Shown: in pieces, positions 1 to 7,873 of the stretch
Layout: every line of letters starts with the position of its first letter
Numbering within the stretch: position 1 is the first letter of the stretch
Source of the DNA: DASZBX01 sp035943635
Lineage (GTDB): Bacteria; Actinomycetota; Actinomycetes; Streptomycetales; Catenulisporaceae
Assembly (NCBI GenBank): GCA_035943635.1
Contig: DASZBX010000105.1
Location: 124,001-188,000 of the forward strand
DNA: 64,000 bases
Reading direction: 5' to 3'
Position numbers and translations under genes: made by a program
Notes under the pieces: model-generated
Database searches by the model: none
What the model was told of the DNA's origin: nothing
What the model saw: only the letters and a program-made list of their open reading frames with translations

Positions 1-285
1 TCCGGCCTGTCCATCGGGCACGTCTCGCCCGAGGCGGCCTCCGGCGGCCTGATCGCCCTGGTCCAGGAGGGCGACCAGATCGCCATCGACATCCCGTCGC
101 GGGCGATCGACCTGCTGGTCTCGGACGAGGAGCTCGCCGCCCGGCGGGCCGCGCTGCTGGCGGCCGGCGGCTACCGCCCGGTGCACCGGGAGCGGACGGT
201 CTCCCTCGCCCTGCGCGCCTACGCCCACTTCGCCACCTCCGCCGCCACCGGCGCGGTCCGCGACCGGGCCAAGATCGACGGCTGA
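1..285 (+). CDS. ilvD: Dihydroxy-acid dehydratase, C-terminal fragment (5' end outside window)
   Basis: The first 94 codons are the C-terminal end of an IlvD/Edd family dehydratase, which removes water from 2,3-dihydroxy acids in cytosolic valine, leucine and isoleucine synthesis. Recognisable features are the run GHVSPEAASGG followed by a stretch of type IALVQEGDQIAIDIPSR and the terminal ALRAYAHFATSAATGAVRD, typical of the family's last domain. The Fe-S cluster cysteines lie upstream, outside the window. The gene is cut by the window edge, so its start and integrity cannot be judged. The TGA stop is followed 28 bases later by the MarR gene on the same strand, so cotranscription is possible. 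The Edd paralogue (6-phosphogluconate dehydratase) or a sugar-acid dehydratase is the main alternative. Confidence 0.85.
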   Translation, partial: SGLSIGHVSPEAASGGLIALVQEGDQIAIDIPSRAIDLLVSDEELAARRAALLAAGGYRPVHRERTVSLALRAYAHFATSAATGAVRDRAKIDG

Positions 286-313
286 CCGGCCGAGAGCAGG
301 GAGTACCAGGACA

Positions 314-856
314 GTGGAACGCACCGAGCCCGCCGAGCCCGGGAAGCGGGCCGGCGGCGCCCTGCCCTTCGACCCGGTCCAGCGGGCCGGGGACCTGTGG
401 GCCCAGCGCTGGGGCCGGTCCACCTCGATGCTCGCGGTCACCTCGCTGATGCGCGCGCACCAGCTGGTCCTGGCCGAGGTGGACTCGGTGGTCAAGCCCT
501 ACGGCCTGACCTTCGCCCGGTACGAGGCGCTGGTCCTGCTGACCTTCAGCCGGACCGGCGCGCTGCCGCTGTCCAAGATCGGCGAGCGGCTGCAGGTGCA
601 CCCGACCTCGGTCACCAACATCATCGACCGGCTCAACCGGGCCGGGCTGGTCACCCGCCGGCCCAACCCGTCCGACGGCCGCGGCATCCTGGCCGAGATC
701 ACCGCCGAGGGCCGGACCGTGGTGGAGAAGGCGACCGCGGACCTGACCGCCCGCGAGTTCGGCCTCGGCTCGCTCGGCTCGGAGCAGCACCTGGAACTGT
801 TCGCCACCCTGCGCGAACTGCGCCTGGCCGCGGGCGACTTCCAGGCCGAGCCGTAG
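314..856 (+). CDS. MarR-family transcriptional regulator
   Basis: A 180-residue protein with a winged helix-turn-helix of the MarR family in residues about 60-130. The recognition segment reads GERLQVHPTSVTNIIDRL and is followed by the wing GLVTRRPNPSDGRG, whose basic DGR is the family's wing signature. MarR proteins are dimeric repressors that usually leave DNA when they bind aromatic or acyl ligands. The start is GTG at 314; I see no better ATG. The gene lies between ilvD and an acyl-CoA ligase on the same strand, so the ligase operon is a plausible target (inference). The TAG stop at 854-856 overlaps the first bases of palindromic element copy 1, so the mobile element supplies the stop codon. 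Confidence 0.88.
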   Translation: MERTEPAEPGKRAGGALPFDPVQRAGDLWAQRWGRSTSMLAVTSLMRAHQLVLAEVDSVVKPYGLTFARYEALVLLTFSRTGALPLSKIGERLQVHPTSVTNIIDRLNRAGLVTRRPNPSDGRGILAEITAEGRTVVEKATADLTAREFGLGSLGSEQHLELFATLRELRLAAGDFQAEP

Positions 857-1068
857 ACGAGTTGTTCCGGATTCTGGCGCGGCGAAACGGCTGATCGGCG
901 GCGCCTGGCCGCACGCCGCGGCCAACCGCAGACGACACAGGTATGCGGTCGACCGCGGCGCACGCCCAGCCACCGCCGCTGAGCCGTTTCGCCGTGCGCA
1001 CTCACCCGGCAGGTCAGCGCATCTACCGGCAACTCGGCTCAGGCGCCAGAATGCGGAACAACTCGTCT
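855..1068. repeat. Palindromic element copy 1 (214 bp, full length)
   Basis: Left arm 855-880 (begins AGACGAGTTGTTCC) and right arm 1043-1068 (ends GGAACAACTCGTCT) are 26-bp inverted repeats with a single central mismatch. Inside lies a second, imperfect inverted repeat (around 881-905 against 965-995, with GGCGAAACGGCT / AGCCGTTTCGCC) and a third around the centre, so nearly the whole element folds back on itself. The right half carries about 45 extra bases beginning TGCGCACTCACCCGGCAGG. No real ORF is present; the apparent reading frames on the minus strand are products of the repeat. Confidence 0.9.
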
Positions 1069-1193
1069 GGGGCGGATCCGGGCGGGCGGGCCCGGGCGGG
1101 CGGCTCCGGCCCCGCCCGGCGATCCGCGCGCGAGCTACCCGCGTACTCCGTTTGGGGGTGTTCTCCCGGGCCGATCCGGGCGACAGTAACCCT

Positions 1194-2729
1194 ATGCAGA
1201 CTCCACTGTGTGTACTGGACTTCCTCCGACGCGCCGAACTGGTCTACGGCGACCGGATCGGCGTGGTCGACGAGCCGGACCAGCCGGCGCCCTCGTGGGG
1301 CGGGCTGACCTACCGCCGGACGGCCGAGCTGGCCCGGGCCCAGGCGGCCGGGCTGGACCGGCTCGGCGTCGGGCCGGGCGAGCGGGTGGCGATCGTCTCG
1401 CACAACTCGGCCCGGCTGCTGACCTCGTTCTTCGGCGTGTCCGGGCACGGCCGGATCCTGGTCCCGGTCAACTTCCGGCTGCGGGCCGACGAGATCGCGT
1501 ACATCGTCGAGCAGTCCGGCGCGACCGCGCTGCTGATCGACCCGGAGCTGGCCGAGCCGCTGGCCAAGGTCGAGTGCGCACGGCGGTTCGTGCTCGGCGC
1601 GGACAGCGACGAGGAGCTGTACCAGTTCGGGATCGAGCCGCGGCACTACGAGATCGCCGAGTCCGACACCGCGACGATCAACTACACCAGCGGCACCACC
1701 GCCCGGCCCAAGGGCGTGCAGCTGACCCACCGCAACCTCTGGCTCAACGCCACCCTGATGGCCCTGCACTTCGGCGTGAGCGATCGGGACGTCTACCTGC
1801 ACACGCTGCCGATGTTCCACGCCAACGGCTGGGGCATGCCGTTCGGCGTGACCGGCCTGGGCGCCCAGCACATCGTGCTGCGGAAGGTCGACGGCGCCGA
1901 GATCCTGCGCCGGGTCGAGCGGCACGGGGTGACCGTGATGTGCGGCGCCCCGGCCGTGGCCAACGCGGTCCTGGCCGCCGCGGCCGAGTGGGACGGCCCG
2001 ATCCCCGGCCGGGACCGGGTCCGGATCATCGTGGCCGGCGCCCCGCCGCCGACCGCCACCGTCGCCCGGATCGAGGCCGAGCTCGGCTGGGAGTTCATGC
2101 AGCTGTACGGCCTGACCGAGACCTCCCCGGTGGCCACGGTCAACCGCACCCGGGCCGAGTGGGACGGCCTGGGCGACCTGGAGCGGGCCGAACGCCTGGT
2201 CCGGGCCGGCGCCCCCGCGCTGGGCAACGAGATCCGGGTCGACGACCAGGGCGAGGTGCTGATCCGCGGCAACGTGGTGCTGGAGGGCTACTGGACCCGG
2301 CCCGAGGCCACCGCCGACGCGCTGGTCGACGGCTGGTTCCACACCGGCGACGGCGGCACCCTCGGCGCGGACGGCTACCTGACCATTTCCGATCGTAAGA
2401 AGGACGTCATCATCACCGGCGGCGAAAACGTTTCGTCCATTGAGGTTGAGGACGCGTTGTACAGGCATCCGGCCGTCGCCGAGGTCGCGGTGATCGGCGT
2501 CCCGGACGAGAAGTGGGGCGAGACCATCAAGGCCCTGGTCGTCCTCAACGCCGACCACCCGGCCACCGAGGCCGAACTGATCGCCCACTGCAAGACCCAC
2601 CTGGCCGGATTCAAAGCCCCGACCTCGGTCGAGTTCCGGGGTGAGCTCCTGCGTACCGCCACCGGGAAACTGCAGAAGTTCCGCCTGCGCGAGCCGTACT
2701 GGCAGGGCCGGGGCCGGATGATCAACTGA
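1194..2729 (+). CDS. Acyl-CoA synthetase (AMP-forming, FadD/AMP-binding family)
   Basis: A 511-residue ANL-superfamily enzyme that activates a carboxylic acid as an acyl-adenylate and transfers it to CoA. Visible motifs are the phosphate-binding loop YTSGTTARPKG at residue 164, the adenine motif YGLTETSP, the hinge SDRKKDVIITGGENVSS and the catalytic lysine in TATGKLQKF (K492). The length fits fatty-acyl or aromatic acyl-CoA ligases without extra domains. I chose ATG 1194; an in-frame GTG at 1152 would add 14 unlikely residues, and neither has a strong Shine-Dalgarno. The preceding MarR gene suggests acid-responsive control, but palindromic element copy 1 separates them. The substrate cannot be told from sequence; medium-chain or aromatic acids are the likely classes. 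Confidence 0.87.
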   Translation: MQTPLCVLDFLRRAELVYGDRIGVVDEPDQPAPSWGGLTYRRTAELARAQAAGLDRLGVGPGERVAIVSHNSARLLTSFFGVSGHGRILVPVNFRLRADEIAYIVEQSGATALLIDPELAEPLAKVECARRFVLGADSDEELYQFGIEPRHYEIAESDTATINYTSGTTARPKGVQLTHRNLWLNATLMALHFGVSDRDVYLHTLPMFHANGWGMPFGVTGLGAQHIVLRKVDGAEILRRVERHGVTVMCGAPAVANAVLAAAAEWDGPIPGRDRVRIIVAGAPPPTATVARIEAELGWEFMQLYGLTETSPVATVNRTRAEWDGLGDLERAERLVRAGAPALGNEIRVDDQGEVLIRGNVVLEGYWTRPEATADALVDGWFHTGDGGTLGADGYLTISDRKKDVIITGGENVSSIEVEDALYRHPAVAEVAVIGVPDEKWGETIKALVVLNADHPATEAELIAHCKTHLAGFKAPTSVEFRGELLRTATGKLQKFRLREPYWQGRGRMIN

Positions 2730-2834
2730 GCTGGCGCCAGGCCGGTCGAGGCGGCCGGGCTACCGGAACCACTTGTGGGAAACCAATAATAATTAGAGTT
2801 GCCAGGATCGAAACTTTTTCGCACAATGGTTGCT

Positions 2835-4001
2835 ATGGCAGAGCAGTCGATAGGAGCGCGCATCGCCGCGCTGCGTAATGCGCGAGGAATGTCGGGCGAG
2901 CGCCTCGGGGTGCTGATCGGCCTGACCAAGTCCCAGGTCTCGAAGGTTGAAAACGGTACGCGCAAGCTGGACGTCAGCGAGGTCGCGCTGGTCGCGGACG
3001 CGTTGGGTGTCACGCTCGCAGAGGTCTTGGGCGTCGCGCGTAACGGAAGTCTTGCCCTGGCTGCCCGGATCATGAGCGAGACGGACCACGCCGAGGCGCT
3101 GCCCGCGCGCCGCCGGATCCGGCAGACCCTGGAGGTCGAGGCTGCGCTCGCGGACGCGGTCGGGTTGATTCCGGCCCGCCCGTCCGCGGCCGGGGCAGGC
3201 CTGCTGGCTGAGGTCCGCGGCGCGCGGACCTCAGCCAGCGCAGCGGCAGCCCAGGGGGCGCAGTTGGCCGACGAGGTGCGGAGCGCACTCGGTCTGGGGC
3301 GCGGGCCGATCGCCGACCTCGTCGCCCTGTGCGAGCGGCACTTCGGGCTCTCGGTGCTCCTGTGGCCGATCGGCACACCGGTCAGCGGCCTGTGCGCCCA
3401 CGGCGACGGTGTCGCCCTGTGCCTGGCCAGTACCTCGTTCCCGCCGGGCCATCAGCGCTTCACCGTCGCGCATGGGCTCGCGCACCATATTCTGGAAGAT
3501 CCGCGCGAGATCATCGTCGAGAGTGATCTCTTCGCGGTGGAGACTCCTGCGGAAAAGCGGGCCAACTCCTTTGCCGCGGCGCTGCTGATGCCTGCGGACG
3601 GGCTGCGCGAAATCATGGCGGGTCGGCCGATCGACGCTTCGGTCCTGGCTGAACTCGTGCGCGAATTCATGGTCAGCTACCGGGCTCTGCTCTACCGGTT
3701 AGCGGACCGGTCCGTGCGACTGCTGACTCCGGCACTACGGGATGTCTGGCTGAACCGCAGCGCCACAAGCGTGTTGCGGGAAGCCGGTGATGTCGACCCG
3801 GCCGAGTTGACGTCCCCGGACCACGGCAAGCGGGTTCCGGCCCGTCTGTGGCAGGCCGCCCAGCACGGATACGAGGCCGGCCGCGTCGGCATCGGCGTCC
3901 TGAGCGCGCTTCTCGACGAGAACGCCGAAGAGCTGTTCATACGGCTGGGAGGCGAAGGTATCAACCCACCGATCTTGCACGACAACCTGGACGACCTATG
4001 A
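2835..4001 (+). CDS. XRE-type HTH protein with ImmA/IrrE-like domain (metalloprotease motif altered)
   Basis: A 388-residue protein. Residues 5-67 are a Cro/C1-type helix-turn-helix (LIGLTKSQVSKVENGTRKLD) and residues about 150-290 resemble the ImmA/IrrE (COG2856) domain. ImmA proteins cleave phage or stress repressors with an HEXXH zinc site. Here the motif reads HGLAH (213-217), so both histidines remain but the catalytic glutamate is glycine. The second-helix region (KRANSFAAALLMPAD) is normal. The start at ATG 2835 matches the XRE domain; in-frame TTG 2799 and ATG 2826 are less likely. The gene overlaps the next by ATGA (3998-4001), a pairing seen in toxin-antitoxin and phage-defence modules. 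Third codon positions are less GC-rich than in neighbours and the upstream region is AT-rich, suggesting transfer. Confidence 0.8.
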   Translation: MAEQSIGARIAALRNARGMSGERLGVLIGLTKSQVSKVENGTRKLDVSEVALVADALGVTLAEVLGVARNGSLALAARIMSETDHAEALPARRRIRQTLEVEAALADAVGLIPARPSAAGAGLLAEVRGARTSASAAAAQGAQLADEVRSALGLGRGPIADLVALCERHFGLSVLLWPIGTPVSGLCAHGDGVALCLASTSFPPGHQRFTVAHGLAHHILEDPREIIVESDLFAVETPAEKRANSFAAALLMPADGLREIMAGRPIDASVLAELVREFMVSYRALLYRLADRSVRLLTPALRDVWLNRSATSVLREAGDVDPAELTSPDHGKRVPARLWQAAQHGYEAGRVGIGVLSALLDENAEELFIRLGGEGINPPILHDNLDDL

Positions 4002-4240
4002 TCCCGGATCTTCTGCTGGACACGTGCTCGATCATCAACCTGTCGTACTGCAGTCCGGTCGCAGCGCTCTTGGCAGAGAAATATGCCGGCCGTGCCGGGT
4101 GGGCGAAAGCGGTTCAGATCGAACTCACCCGCCAACGCGCGAAGCGTCCCCCGCATCCGCAGGCCGGCCGTGCCTGCAACTGGGCGGTCACCTGGCTTGA
4201 GCCGGCGATCGGGAGAAGAGGCGCATGCGGGCTGCTTTGA
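3998..4240 (+). CDS. Small PIN-like protein or truncated PIN toxin
   Basis: An 80-residue reading frame starting at the ATG that overlaps the XRE-ImmA stop, so it is translationally coupled. The N-terminus IPDLLLDTCSIINLSY has the hydrophobic strand plus aspartate (LLLDT) and the following helix typical of PIN-domain ribonucleases. PIN-like proteins are known partners of XRE-ImmA regulators. A complete PIN domain needs about 120-140 residues with three or four acidic residues, and only the first is clear here, so this is either a decayed toxin or a short divergent relative. I found no convincing continuation in another frame. Confidence is moderate that it is translated and low for nuclease activity. 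Confidence 0.5.
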   Translation: MIPDLLLDTCSIINLSYCSPVAALLAEKYAGRAGWAKAVQIELTRQRAKRPPHPQAGRACNWAVTWLEPAIGRRGACGLL

Positions 4241-4412
4241 CCGCCACGGACCTACTCGCCGGCAACCTCGGGCCGTGGTCGTGACCTTGACACGGTAATG
4301 CGGTATAAGCGCCCTGCTCCGCTTCTGGGGCAGGCCACGGGTCGAACTACCTCGGGCGGGCTCGGAATTCGGCCGCAGAATCACCCGCAGTACACATCGA
4401 TACGGAGAAACC

Positions 4413-4862
4413 ATGCTGTCCACCCGTCGCATGATCGGGGCCGCAACACTCCTTCCTGTCATAGCCCTGACGGCGGCCTGCACCAGCCAGACACAGCCTT
4501 CTGCGTCTCCGGCATCCCCGACACCTTCTGCGGCGTTGCAGCTGCCGATCCTGACCGCATCCGGCACGGCACTCCTGGCGCGGACCGGACCGGGCAACCC
4601 GGGCCTGCTCACCAGTTCGGCCGTCACCGCAGGCCCGGTGACGCTGCAGGTCTCCTGCCTGGGCAGCTCCGCCGGATTGGGGCTGGAAGTCAAAAGTGCC
4701 GCGCCGGGCAGCACTTCGGTGTTGTTCTCCATCCAGAACCAGTCCTGCCAGGGCGATGCCCACAAAGTGACCTTCAACCCGGGCAGCCAGCCCAGCGGAG
4801 TCGACATCACGATGACCGGCCTGTCGAACGGCGATCAATATTCCGTCCTGCTGAGCGAGTGA
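4413..4862 (+). CDS. Secreted lipoprotein of unknown function
   Basis: A 149-residue protein with a clear lipoprotein signal: positive N-terminus (MLSTRRM), hydrophobic segment, then lipobox LTAAC with the acylated cysteine at residue 23. A Ser/Thr/Pro-rich spacer (QTQPSASPASPTPSA) follows, then about 100 residues that look like a small beta-rich domain containing two cysteines (VSCLG and NQSCQG) that could form a disulfide. The family is not recognised. The start at ATG 4413 fits the signal peptide. It would be anchored to the outer face of the membrane. It converges with the TetR gene at 4894 and follows the XRE-ImmA/PIN pair, and it shares their less extreme codon bias. Confidence 0.7.
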   Translation: MLSTRRMIGAATLLPVIALTAACTSQTQPSASPASPTPSAALQLPILTASGTALLARTGPGNPGLLTSSAVTAGPVTLQVSCLGSSAGLGLEVKSAAPGSTSVLFSIQNQSCQGDAHKVTFNPGSQPSGVDITMTGLSNGDQYSVLLSE

Positions 4863-4893
4863 CTTCCGAGCGGAGCCGCCAGAAGGGTGACGG

Positions 4894-5523
4894 TCAAGGC
4901 CGACCCCGAACCGGCTGCTGCTCAAGCGCAACCAACAAGGGCTCGACGATGGTCAGCGCCTGATCGACCAACTCGGCAAGCGGGACGCCCCCCGGGTCGG
5001 CGATCCAGCGGCGCGAGGCGGTGAACAGCACGCCGACCAGCACGAAGGCGACCAGCTCAACCTCATAGTCATCGCCCGCCCGCCCGGTACGTCCGGCCAG
5101 CAACCGGCCCATCAGGTCGACGGTGCGGCGTTCGTCGCCGGCGTGGCGGGCGGCGAGGGCCGGGACGGCCGCGATCATCCGCATCCGGGCGAGGGTCTGG
5201 CCGCGGTCGGCCTCGGCCGCGGTGACCACCGCGGTCATCCCGGCCCGGACGGTCGCGGCCAGCGGCTCGCCGGCCGGCCGGGCGGCGATGACGGGTTCGA
5301 ACAGGGGCGAGGCGTCGTTGTCGAGCACGACGTCTTCCTTGGTGGGGAAGTAGCGGTAGAAGGTGGTCGTGGAGGTCTCGGCGGCCTCGGCGATCTGCTC
5401 GACGGTGGTGTTCTCGTACCCCCGGGCCTCGAACAGGCGCAGGGCCGTGGCCTGGATGTCCCGGCGCAGCTTGGCTTTCTTGCGTTCCCGTAGGCCGGGG
5501 GACGGATCCGGCGGTGTGCTCAT
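4894..5523 (-). CDS. TetR-family transcriptional regulator
   Basis: A 209-residue repressor with an N-terminal HTH at about residues 15-62 (RLFEARGYENTTVEQIAEAAETSTTTFYRYFPTKEDVV in outline, with the typical FYRYF helix end) and a variable helical ligand-binding C-terminus. It starts at ATG 5523, only 4 bases after the stop of the ABM-domain gene, so the two form an operon. The operon diverges from the icmA-like mutase, and the 155-bp region between contains two candidate operators (5855-5886 and 5951-5968). I infer that this protein controls its own operon and perhaps the mutase gene. The ligand is unknown; an acyl-CoA is a guess from context. Confidence 0.88.
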   Translation of the reverse strand: MSTPPDPSPGLRERKKAKLRRDIQATALRLFEARGYENTTVEQIAEAAETSTTTFYRYFPTKEDVVLDNDASPLFEPVIAARPAGEPLAATVRAGMTAVVTAAEADRGQTLARMRMIAAVPALAARHAGDERRTVDLMGRLLAGRTGRAGDDYEVELVAFVLVGVLFTASRRWIADPGGVPLAELVDQALTIVEPLLVALEQQPVRGRP

Positions 5524-5527
5524 CGGA

Positions 5528-5824
5528 TCAGCCCTGGAGCACGACTTCGTACGTCTCGACCGGCGTCGGGGCGATACCCACCTGCGCGCTGGCGGCCTGG
5601 CGCAGCTGGGCGCCCTGGGTCTGGAACTCCTGCATGGCGTCCTCGCTCTCCCACAGCGAGATGCTCACGATCCTGCCGTTCCGGCGGTCGGCCAGCAGGT
5701 AGAAGCCGCGGAATCCGGGGTGGTCACGGGCGTCCGGGAAGCGCTCCTGGGAGAACGTGACCAGCTCGTCGATCTTGTCGGGCGCCGTCTCCGCGGAGTT
5801 GATGCGGGCGATCATGGTGGACAT
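5528..5824 (-). CDS. ABM-domain (antibiotic biosynthesis monooxygenase-like) protein
   Basis: A 98-residue single-domain protein with the dimeric alpha/beta-barrel pattern of the ABM family: an N-terminal strand MIARINSAE, a central region with FRGFYLLADRRNGRIVSISLWES, and the following helix EDAMQEFQ. The SISLWES strand is the family hallmark. Such proteins oxidise small aromatic or quinone substrates, degrade haem, or only bind ligands. I chose ATG 5824 because a strong purine-rich site (AGGGGAGGGG) precedes it; the frame remains open 21 codons further. It is the first gene of a two-gene operon with the TetR regulator, which often indicates ligand-induced expression. No haem-degrading IsdG signature residues are evident. 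Confidence 0.78.
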   Translation of the reverse strand: MSTMIARINSAETAPDKIDELVTFSQERFPDARDHPGFRGFYLLADRRNGRIVSISLWESEDAMQEFQTQGAQLRQAASAQVGIAPTPVETYEVVLQG

Positions 5825-5854
5825 GCCCCTCCCCTTCTGGGTCGTACTGCACTT

Positions 5855-5886
5855 TGGGTCATAAGTACAAACAGTAGTCTGACCCA
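5855..5886. promoter_or_regulatory. Inverted repeat, candidate TetR operator
   Basis: TGGGTCA at 5855-5861 is mirrored by TGACCCA at 5880-5886, 18 bases apart, directly upstream of the ABM-TetR operon and within the region shared with the divergent mutase gene. A further partial copy (GGGTCGTAC) lies at about 5840. Spaced, TetR-operator-like dyads beside the regulator's own gene are commonly autoregulatory. Assignment to this TetR protein is inference. Confidence 0.45.
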
Positions 5887-5950
5887 TATTTTCCGCCTGT
5901 CAACCCCGCCCCCAAGTCGGCCGCCATATGGCCGCACTCCTGTCGACACT

Positions 5951-5968
5951 TACTAGGACGTCCTAGTA
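5951..5968. promoter_or_regulatory. 18-bp perfect palindrome upstream of the mutase gene
   Basis: TACTAGGACGTCCTAGTA is a perfect dyad ending 11 bases before the ATG of the icmA-like gene. It is AT-richer than the surroundings. Its position over or just after the expected promoter suggests an operator for a dimeric repressor, possibly the divergent TetR protein or a distant acyl-CoA-responsive regulator. Confidence 0.55.
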
Positions 5969-5979
5969 CTTTGGATCCC

Positions 5980-7656
5980 ATGAAGGAAGAAGCGATCAGC
6001 GCCGGCCGGGAACGCTGGCAGGCCGGGTACGACCGGGCGGCCAAGACCGGCCGGGACACCACCAGCATCTCCGGCAGCTCCAACGACCCGGTCTACGGCC
6101 CGCCGCCCGGCGCGGACGTGCCCGGGTTCGAGCGGATCGGCTGGCCGGGGGAGTACCCGTACACCCGCGGGCTGCACCCGACCGGCTACCGCGGCCGGCC
6201 CTGGACCATCCGGCAGTTCGCCGGGTTCGGCAACGCGCAGCAGACCAACGAGCGGTTCAAGGCGATCCTGGCGGCCGGCGGCGGCGGGCTGTCGGTGGCC
6301 TTCGACATGCCGACCCTGATGGGCCGGGACTCGGACGAGCCGCGCTCGCTCGGCGAGGTCGGGCACTGCGGCGTGGCGATCGACTCGGCCGCCGACATGG
6401 ACGTGCTGTTCGCCGACATCCCGCTCGGCGAGGTCACCACCTCGATGACCATCAGCGGCCCGGCCGTGCCGGTGTTCTGCATGTACGTCGTCGCCGCGGA
6501 ACGCCAGGGCGTGGACGTCGGCAAGCTCAACGGCACCCTGCAGACCGACATCTTCAAGGAGTACATCGCGCAGAAGGAGTGGCTCTTCCCGCCCGAGCCC
6601 CACCTGCGCCTGATCGGCGACCTGATGGAGTACTGCGCCGGGCGGATCCCGGCGTACAAGCCGCTGTCGGTCTCCGGCTACCACATCCGCGAGGCCGGCT
6701 CGACCGCCGCGCAGGAGCTGGCGTACACCCTGGCCGACGGGTTCGGCTACGTCGAACTCGGCCTGTCCCGCGGCCTGGACATCGACGTGTTCGCCCCCGG
6801 CCTGTCCTTCTTCTTCGACGCGCACGTCGACTTCTTCGAGGAGATCGCCAAGTTCCGGGCCGCCCGCCGGATCTGGGCCCGCTGGCTGCGCGAGGTCTAC
6901 GGCGCCAAGACCGCCAAGGCGCAGTCGCTGCGTTTCCACACCCAGACCGCCGGGGTCTCGCTGACCGCGCAGCAGCCGGAGAACAACATCGTGCGCACCG
7001 CGATCGAGGCCCTGGCCGCGGTGCTCGGCGGCACAAACTCGCTGCACACCAACGCCCTGGACGAGGTCTTGGCTCTGCCCTCGGCCAAGGCCGCCGAGAT
7101 CGCGCTGCGCACCCAGCAGGTGATCCTGGAGGAGACCGGCGTGGCCAACGTGGCCGACCCGCTCGGCGGCTCCTGGTACGTCGAGGCGCTGACCGACCGG
7201 ATCGAGGCCGAGGCCGAGGAGGTCTTCCAGCAGATCCGCGACCTCGGCGCGGACGGCTCGATCACGGCCGGGCTGCTGCGCGGGATCGAGGACGGCTACT
7301 TCACCGGCCGGATCGCCGAGGCCTCGTTCGCCTACCAGCTCGCGGTCGAGAGCGGCGAGAAGAAGGTGGTCGGGGTCAACGTGCACAACGACTCGATCGA
7401 CGCGCCGCTGGAGATCCTGCGGGTCTCGCACGAGATCGAGCGCGACCAGGTGCGGATGCTGACCGAGCGCAAGGCCGGCCGGGACGAGCCGACCGTGGCC
7501 GCCCGACTGGCCGACCTGCGCGTCGCGGCCGGGCAGGACGGGGTGAACCTGATCCCGCCGATGCTCGCCGCGGCCCGGGCCGAGGCCACCCTCGGCGAGA
7601 TCTGCGGCCTGCTCAAGGAGGTGTACGGGGTCTACGTCGAGCCGGCCCGGTTCTGA
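5980..7656 (+). CDS. icmA: Acyl-CoA mutase large subunit, isobutyryl-CoA mutase (IcmA)-like
   Basis: A 558-residue adenosylcobalamin-dependent mutase large subunit covering only the substrate-binding TIM barrel. The C-terminal B12-binding domain is absent, as in IcmA-type two-subunit enzymes, so a separate IcmB-like small subunit is needed and is not in this window. The active-site segment reads TIRQFAGFGNA: phenylalanine stands where methylmalonyl-CoA mutase has tyrosine (TIRQYAGF), pointing to isobutyryl- or n-butyryl-CoA rather than methylmalonyl-CoA. Other conserved blocks are GLSVAFDMPTLMGRDSD and GTLQTDIFKEY. The start is ATG 5980; the upstream in-frame TTG at 5971 is less likely. The enzyme would link branched and straight C4 acyl-CoA pools, feeding fatty acids or polyketides. 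An 18-bp palindrome lies just upstream and palindromic element copy 2 follows. Confidence 0.85.
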   Translation: MKEEAISAGRERWQAGYDRAAKTGRDTTSISGSSNDPVYGPPPGADVPGFERIGWPGEYPYTRGLHPTGYRGRPWTIRQFAGFGNAQQTNERFKAILAAGGGGLSVAFDMPTLMGRDSDEPRSLGEVGHCGVAIDSAADMDVLFADIPLGEVTTSMTISGPAVPVFCMYVVAAERQGVDVGKLNGTLQTDIFKEYIAQKEWLFPPEPHLRLIGDLMEYCAGRIPAYKPLSVSGYHIREAGSTAAQELAYTLADGFGYVELGLSRGLDIDVFAPGLSFFFDAHVDFFEEIAKFRAARRIWARWLREVYGAKTAKAQSLRFHTQTAGVSLTAQQPENNIVRTAIEALAAVLGGTNSLHTNALDEVLALPSAKAAEIALRTQQVILEETGVANVADPLGGSWYVEALTDRIEAEAEEVFQQIRDLGADGSITAGLLRGIEDGYFTGRIAEASFAYQLAVESGEKKVVGVNVHNDSIDAPLEILRVSHEIERDQVRMLTERKAGRDEPTVAARLADLRVAAGQDGVNLIPPMLAAARAEATLGEICGLLKEVYGVYVEPARF

Positions 7657-7666
7657 CGCCCTGACC

Positions 7667-7758
7667 GGACGAGTGATTCCGAGCTCTGGCGCCTGAGGTG
7701 AGTCGCTGGCGCCGCCGATCAGGCGTTTCGCCGCGCCGGAGCTCGGAATCACTCGTCC
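7667..7758. repeat. Palindromic element copy 2 (92 bp, divergent arms)
   Basis: Arms at 7667-7692 and 7733-7758 are 26-bp inverted repeats with one mismatch. They read GGACGAGTGATTCCGAGCTC in place of the AGACGAGTTGTTCCGGATTC of other copies. The changed bases are changed on both sides, so pairing is preserved. The shared internal block GCCGATCAGGCGTTTCGCC relates it to the longer copies. It starts 10 bases after the mutase stop codon. Confidence 0.8.
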
Positions 7759-7873
7759 TAGTAACCGTTTGACGCCGAAGCTGTCGCGCGGCGGTCCCGT
7801 CCGGTACAACTGGGAAAGGTCCGGACGGGACCGAGGGCAGCTCAGGCACACAACGGCATATGGGGTGGACGGG

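Noticed and set aside
1023..2600. Long minus-strand ORF antisense to the acyl-CoA ligase
   Set aside because: Composition is Gly/Arg/Pro/Val-rich with no recognisable domain and it covers a clear AMP-binding enzyme on the plus strand; also overlaps palindromic element copy 1.
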